Below are positions 58,864-64,000 of a stretch of DNA of 64,000 bases, piece after piece (position 1 is the first letter of the stretch; every line of letters begins with the position of its first letter). The translations under genes were made by a program, and so were the position numbers. Below the pieces are notes generated by a model. That model was not told where the DNA came from. It worked only from the letters and a program-made list of their open reading frames with translations, and made no database searches. The stretch is taken from contig QXEO01000339.1 in assembly GCA_007115705.1 (NCBI GenBank), forward strand, positions 5,552,090 to 5,616,089. Direction: 5' to 3'. Origin of the DNA: Dactylis glomerata. Its lineage: Eukaryota > Streptophyta > Magnoliopsida > Poales > Poaceae.

Positions 58864-59515
58864 TTATCTCCCAAGAGTGCTTTTCTTTAACGCCTTTGAG
58901 CTAGGCGCAGAAAATTGCGAATCAAGTAATATCAGATGAAGCATTAATATCAACTGCAGAGGTCTTATCAATAAGGCATTGTATTTCATCCACATAAGTT
59001 TTAGAAGACCCTTTGTGATCATGCTTCGGTACACTATTCTCATCAAAAAGATTTTCAGGACAGATCCAGGCAAAATTATTTTCGAAGGCTTCTCACAATC
59101 CCAAAAGCTTGCAAGGTATAGGTATTTCGGTCTCCTCATCATTAGTATCAATAACCTTTATAGGTGAACCGAGTTTATTAAAACGTTTAAGAACTTTCCT
59201 AGCTTCAATAACGACATCCTTAAATTCTAGGCGCAAAGTTTCCAAGATAAAAGCCTTCTTTTCGGGATCCTCAATTTCATGAAGCTTAAGGAACATATAT
59301 TGCATAAAAGGATTAAGACTAGCAAACCTAGCTTCTAACATGTGAACTAAATGAGCAGAAGCAACTTCAATACTAGGAGCAAGCTCAACCCAAGACTTTT
59401 CCTCAACTTCCTCATGCATACTAATGTGATTAAAGAACTCCTCAATGTTACTTTTGCCAATAATCAAACCACTACCTACTGAGAGGTCCTCCAGAATGTA
59501 CTTAGAGATCAACAT
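58864..59515 (-). pseudogene. Gag-position ORF of element 3 (frameshifted)
   Basis: Minus-strand frame from 59515 (MLISKYILEDLSVGSGLIIG) to 59093, 140 residues, largely helical (VHMLEARFASLNPFMQYMF; ETLRLEFKDVVIEARKVL). Coding style continues in another frame to about 58864, suggesting a frameshift near 59093. I recall similar hypothetical proteins in Triticeae non-autonomous gypsy elements; no domain is recognisable. It lies shortly after the PBS, where gag belongs. Confidence 0.5.
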
Positions 59516-59675
59516 GATAAACTAAAGTAAAGAAATGACAACTACCAAGGATTCAATTTTTTTTTGGGTTTTTGATAAAAAGCAATGCAGGTAAAATAAA
59601 TAAAGTAAAGCAAAAACAATAACAAAGTAAAGAATGTGTGTGCGAAGAACTCCCCTCGCAGAAGTCTTCTCTTCC

Positions 59676-59693
59676 TCCCCGGCAACGGCGCCA
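59676..59693 (-). promoter_or_regulatory. tRNA-Asp PBS of element 3
   Basis: TCCCCGGCAACGGCGCCA on the plus strand equals the tRNA-Asp 3' end; identical to the PBS of element A. Confidence 0.85.
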
Positions 59694-59703
59694 GAAAAAT
59701 AGC

Positions 59704-61298
59704 TGATGCTCCAAGTGAATGTGGCTACAGACTGTCCTTGTGCGTGGTGAATAACCAGCCCGTTGGGAACCCCAAGAGGAAGGTATGATGAGTGCAGCAG
59801 CAAGTTTTCCCTCAGTTTAAGAAACCAAGGTTTATCGAATAGGAGAGGAGAGACAATGATGACTGAAGGTGCTGTGGAACCTGCACACACACAAACAAAT
59901 ACTTTGTTCCCAACTTGCGATGAGGTTGTCAATCTCACCGGTTTGCTTGAAACAAAGGTTATGAGTATATCGAGTGGAAAACAATATAGTATGCGAGTAA
60001 AGTAAACAGTACGAGTAAAGTAAACATGTGATAGAAATATGATGGAAATAGGACCGGGGTCCACAGTTCACTAGTGGTGTCTCTCCATAGATAAAATAAC
60101 ACATGCTGGGTAAACAAATTACAGTTGGGCAATTGATAGAATAGAGATAACGTGATATGTCAAGAAGATCACTATGAGATTTACTCTGGGCATTACAACA
60201 AAATACATAGACCGCCATCCAACTACATCTATGACTAATAATCCACTCCCGGGGATATCAATCCGAACACCCTAGAAGTATTAAGTTGCGAACAACAGAT
60301 AATTGCATTAAGCAAAGTGTGTAATGTAAACAAAGCATATGCCCTTGAGCATATGAATGTTGTTTTTGCCCTAGTAGCAACAGCACATCTACCACCTTAG
60401 AGGTTTCTGTCACTCCCCCAGGTGAAATAGAGGCATGAACCCACTATCGAGCATAAATACCCCCTCTTGGAGTCACTAGCAACTACTCGGCCAAGATAGC
60501 TACTAACAACGGAGAGCATGCAAGATCATAAACAACATAGAGATAACAAAAGATATAATTCAGTACAACAACTTAATCATAAACACCAATATTCATCGGA
60601 TCCCAACAAACCAAACATGTAGAATTACATAACGGTGATCTCAATCATGTATGGCAGCTCATGAGATCTAAACATGAAGCACATGGTGGAGAAGACAACC
60701 ATCTAGCTACTGCTATGGACCCATAGTCCAAGGTAGACTACTCACTCATCGCTCCGGAGGCAAGCATGGCGATGAAGAAGACCTCCGGTGGCGATTCCCC
60801 TCTCCGGCAGGGTGCCGGGAAGAGCTTCTGGACCCTCCCGATCTTCGGGTCGATGGTGGCGGCGGATCGCGATGTGCTCTGGAAAACTGATCGGGCCCTT
60901 AGGTTTTTCTCGTCGGGGGGTCTTTATAGGTGAAGGGGCGATGTTAGAGGAGGGGCCAGGTGGCCTCACGCGGTGGTGGCGCAGGCCAGGGGCTGGCCGC
61001 GCCACCCCTGTGTGTGGGCCCCTGGTCCCTCGCCTCCTACTCTCCTTCGGATCTCTGGAAGCTTCCGGAAAAAATAAGACTTTAGGAACTTGTTTCGTCC
61101 AATTCCGAGAATATTTCCTGTGTATCACTCTGAAACACAAACACAGCAGAAAACAGGAAACTGGCACTGTGGCACTTCGTTAATAGGTTAGTTTCGGAAA
61201 ATGCATAAAAATGCCACTAAGTGTAACGAAACAATAGGCAAATGGTGTAAAAACAAGCATGGAGCATCAAAAATTATAGATACGTTTGAGACGTATCA
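59704..61298 (-). repeat. 5' LTR of element 3
   Basis: 1595 bp, partner of 54390-55984; hairpin at 60966-61018. Confidence 0.92.
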
Positions 61299-61303
61299 CT
61301 TAA

Positions 61304-62116
61304 CCAACTAAGCTGCAAGAACTTGAGCCAGACGGACAGAGGGTGGTAGATGTTGATAGGATGGAACGCGTCCGGTTTGGTCTAAGGGAATGCTTCTGAA
61401 AGGTCTCGTCTTAGTTTTCACTTGGCCATTTGAGGCAAAATGAGTCTCATGGCAAAATGGGTTAACTAAGTCCTGTGGGAAAAGTGCACCACTTCTGCAG
61501 AGTGTTTAGAACTAAGTACTTAGTCATGTCCGCGGTTACGGATAATTCTGAGCGACATGATGTTGAAGCTGTTCAAGAATCTCCTCATCCCATTTTCTCT
61601 AAGTTAAAACTTGATGGGTAAACTTGGGTAGAAAAGTTTCTTCTTGTCAAAATTTTGCTAAGGAAAATTTGAGTTTTACAAAAGATAGGAAAAGCTTGCT
61701 TTTGCTAAGTCAAACTCCACCTGGCCAAATAGCATATAAGTGTAGGTGCCATTGAGTCCACCAGAGTGACATCTTGCCAATACATTCAAAGTATTGACCC
61801 TCCGTGGCTGCAACATATCATGTTGCAGGTTGCTACTATGAAGATTGAAGATTGCTGCGCTTCGGTCACGAGTCTTCGTCCAACACGTTTGCCTGTGGAG
61901 CTATGAAGAAAGAAGACTTGTAGTTTCATTTACTTAGTCATTTCATCGAGTTGTAATAACTTTGTGGCTTGGTGCTACTTGAGTTGTAAAAGAACTATGT
62001 TATTTGTGGATCAAGCGTTGTAATAAAGACCTTTGTATTTTTGGTATTTCATCTTGTAACTGTGTGTGCTAGCAGTTGATCCGGGACTAGCACAAATAAA
62101 GCACAGGTACACTACA
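61304..62116 (+). repeat. 3' LTR of element 1, last piece
   Basis: CCAACTAAGCTGC...ACACTACA, matching 29880-30692; followed by TSD TTTCA at 62117-62121. Confidence 0.9.
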
Positions 62117-62121
62117 TTTCA

Positions 62122-64000
62122 TCTAAGAGGGTCCTAGAGCTCCTTCACGTGGATTTCTTTGGCCCTCCATCTCATGCAAGTCTAGGAGGGAAGAAGTATT
62201 GTTTGGTGATTGTCGACGACTACTCAAGATACACATGAGTCTATTTCTTCAAGCACAAGCATGAGACCCAACAAACCGTCAAAGACTTCACCAATGAAGT
62301 GCAACATCAATATGGTCAAGATATATTGATGATCCGAAGTAACAATGGCACCGAGTTCAAGAACTACACCTTGAATGACTTCCTTAGTGATGAGGGGATT
62401 CGCCATCAATATTCATCTCCATACACTCCCCAACAAAATGGTGTAGCCGAGCGGAAGAACTGGACTCTCATGGATATGGCTAGGACCATGCTAGCAGAAT
62501 TCAAATATTTGTATAACTTTTGGGCCGAAGCCATCAATACCGCTTGTCATGTGACAAATCGGTAATATCTCCGCAAGGGCTTGAACAAGAATCGTTATGA
62601 AATACTTACCGGCAATAAGCCCAATATCAAGTACTTCCGGGTGTTTGCTTGTAAGTGCTTCTATCTTAAGAAAGATGTTCATTTGTCCAAATTTGATTCA
62701 AAAGCACTTGAGGGTATCTTTGTTGGCTATGCCACCGAATCTCACGCTTTTATAATATTTGACAAAGAGTCCGCTCGTGTTGTCGAAGCTTCTAACATGA
62801 GATTCGACAAGAATGATGGCTCCCATGTGCAGAAAAGTGGTGTTTGTGATGTAGGTGACGAAATACCTCCTCATGCCATAAGAAGAATGGGTGTGGGACA
62901 TCTCATACCCATTGAGGAACACCTTTTCGTGGAAGGAGAAGGACTATGCTCTATGCAAGTGGAGCCTTCACCTTCACAAACACAACAAGCTCCGCAATGT
63001 CCTATTGATGCTAGCCAAAGACAAGCTCAAGACCCTCAACCAAGTGAGCATGATCAAGATCAAGAACAAGTGCATGGTGGTGATTATTCACCAATTGGTG
63101 ATAGATCAAGCTCAAGATGATGGACAAGCTCAAGAAGAAGAGCAAGCTCAAGATGAAGGTCAAGGCGAGGACCAAAACTCTGGTGATGACCAAGAAGTCT
63201 CTCAAGAATCTCTTGAAGAAGCTCAAGCTCGACGTGCTAGGAAGGTGGCATCAACTCTCGGAAAGGAAGTCATACCATGGAGAGTGTGATTGGAAGTGTG
63301 AGAAAAGGGGTGTCCACAAGGAGACAAATTGGCCAACTTTAGTAGCCATCATGCCTATATCTCTTGTGCGGAACCCCAAAAGGTCTTTGAAGCGCTTGAA
63401 GACCCGTATTGGGTGGAAGCCATGTATGAAGAACTCAATAACTTCGAGCGCAACAAAGTGTGGTCATTAGTGAAGAAGCCCAAGGATTGTCCCAATGTTA
63501 TTGGAACCAAGTGGATCTTCAAGAACAAGCAAGATGCGAATGAGATTGTTGTGAGGAACAAGGCTTGCTTGATTTCTCAAGGATACTCTCAAATTGAAGC
63601 ATTGACTATGGAGAGACTTTTGCACCTGTGGCTCGCCTCGAGTCCATCAGTATCCTTCTTGCTTATGCTTCTCACCATAACTTTAAGTTGCAACAAATGG
63701 ATGTGAAGAGTGCTTTTCTTAATGGTCCTTTGCATGAGTTAGTATATGTAAAGCAACCCCCGGGCTTTGAGGATCCTAACTTTCCTTACCATGTCTACAA
63801 GCTCGATAAGGCACTCTATGGCCTTAAACAAGCCCCATGTGCGTGGTCTGAGCATCTTAGAGAGCTTCTTGTAGACCGTGGGTTTGAGATAGGCCTAATT
63901 GACCCCACTCTTTTTACTAAGAAAGTTAATGGGGAGCTTTTCATATGCCAACTTTATGTGGATGACATCATTTTTGCTCTTCTAACAAATCTTTCAATGA
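62122..64000 (+). pseudogene. Copia polyprotein F, right piece (integrase and reverse transcriptase)
   Basis: Resumes the frame of 27349-27540 with SKRVLELLHVDFFGP. Integrase core: VDFFGP, RSNNGTEFKN (usual DNGTEF Asp replaced by Asn) and PQQNGVAERKN (Glu kept). Stops: TGA 62236 (Trp expected) and TAA 62563. After a low-complexity Gln/Asp/Glu linker with a frameshift near 63100 and another near 63327, the reverse transcriptase reads VWSLVKKPKDCPNVIGTKWI. A one-base loss near 63599 shifts to the frame with ETFAPVARLES, MDVKSAFLNGP, KALYGLKQAP and the YVDD active site (63955-63966). The domain order integrase then reverse transcriptase is diagnostic of Ty1/copia. It continues past the window end. 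Confidence 0.85.

Larger units (their letters stand above)
54390..61298 (-). mobile_element. Non-autonomous Athila-like element 3
   Basis: Minus strand: 5' LTR 61298-59704, tRNA-Asp PBS 59693-59676, internal region 59675-55985, PPT AAGCTTGGGG near 55995, 3' LTR 55984-54390. Both LTRs are 1595 bp and differ by scattered substitutions only. TSD CTTAA (54385-54389, 61299-61303), a perfect duplication. The 3.7-kb interior has no protease or pol. Confidence 0.92.
27541..62116 (+). mobile_element. Tekay-like gypsy retrotransposon (element 1), with two insertions
   Basis: 5' LTR 27541-30692, PBS 30695-30706, ORF0 30909-31682, gag-pol 31993-36444, PPT about 36443-36455, 3' LTR 36456-62116 in three pieces. 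TSD TTTCA on both sides. A single zinc knuckle, LFDT(S)A protease, VVFIDD reverse transcriptase, a chromodomain-like C-terminus and a 3.15-kb LTR fit the Tekay chromovirus clade. The 3' LTR is split by element 2 (TSD CTTGT) and element 3 (TSD CTTAA). Confidence 0.9.

Noticed and set aside
1..64000. CRISPR array, operon or bacterial system
   Set aside because: No spaced short direct repeats with unique spacers, no bacterial gene layout; the sequence is plant TE DNA throughout.

Overview
The window reads as intergenic DNA of a large, repeat-dominated grass genome. Triticeae (wheat, barley, rye, Aegilops) is my best guess, based on recalled similarity of LTR ends and of the Angela/BARE-like, Athila-like and Tekay-like elements to repeats of that tribe. 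I see no intact host gene. Almost every base belongs to a transposable element (TE), and element order can be reconstructed from terminal motifs and target-site duplications (TSDs).

Layout. 1-~5100: 3' half of a gag-only Ty3/gypsy element (G) with a long LTR starting TGTAACATCC. ~5750-6645: 5' end of a short-LTR element (E, minus). 6722-9383: decayed gag, primer-binding site (PBS) and LTR of a gypsy element (H, minus). 9384-23325: Angela/BARE-like Copia LTR plus PBS (D), containing a solo LTR (B, 10655-22646, TSD TGCAT), which contains a near-complete Athila-type gypsy element (A, 11847-22217). 23326-26210: a second E fragment and the 5' half of a non-autonomous tRNA-Asp-primed element (C, minus). 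26211-27348: LTR debris with a striking pair of hairpins. 27349-27540 and 62122-64000: one Copia polyprotein (F) split by everything between.

The insert in F is a Tekay-like gypsy element (element 1, 27541-62116, TSD TTTCA). Its 3' LTR received a deleted relative in inverse orientation (element 2, 38537-54120, TSD CTTGT) and a non-autonomous Athila-type element (element 3, 54390-61298, TSD CTTAA). Element 2's LTR received a CACTA transposon (40347-51961, TSD TGG), which carries a FAR1-type Mutator-like element (MULE, 43864-48593), a 300-bp Tourist-like MITE (48643-48942, TSD TTA), tandem repeats and what look like captured host exons. The stack is five levels deep.

The coding parts are gag-pol polyproteins (A, element 1, F), small accessory ORFs outside gag-pol (ORF0 in G, elements 1 and 2; a coiled-coil ORF after pol in A), and a spliced DDE transposase gene in the MULE. 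All three polyproteins carry stops or frameshifts, and two have lost catalytic residues, so none should be active. Non-autonomous elements 3 and C share the tRNA-Asp PBS with A, and element 3 also shares A's polypurine tract and 3' untranslated region, so they plausibly depend on A-like helpers.

Most unusual signals: a GC-rich hairpin repeated six times in Athila-type elements, once inside A in a promoter-like setting just upstream of its third ORF; the 5' accessory ORF0 family; two tandem hairpins with compensatory changes; and captured spliced exons plus tandem mini-exons in the CACTA/MULE complex. All homology calls are from memory and by eye, with no database search.
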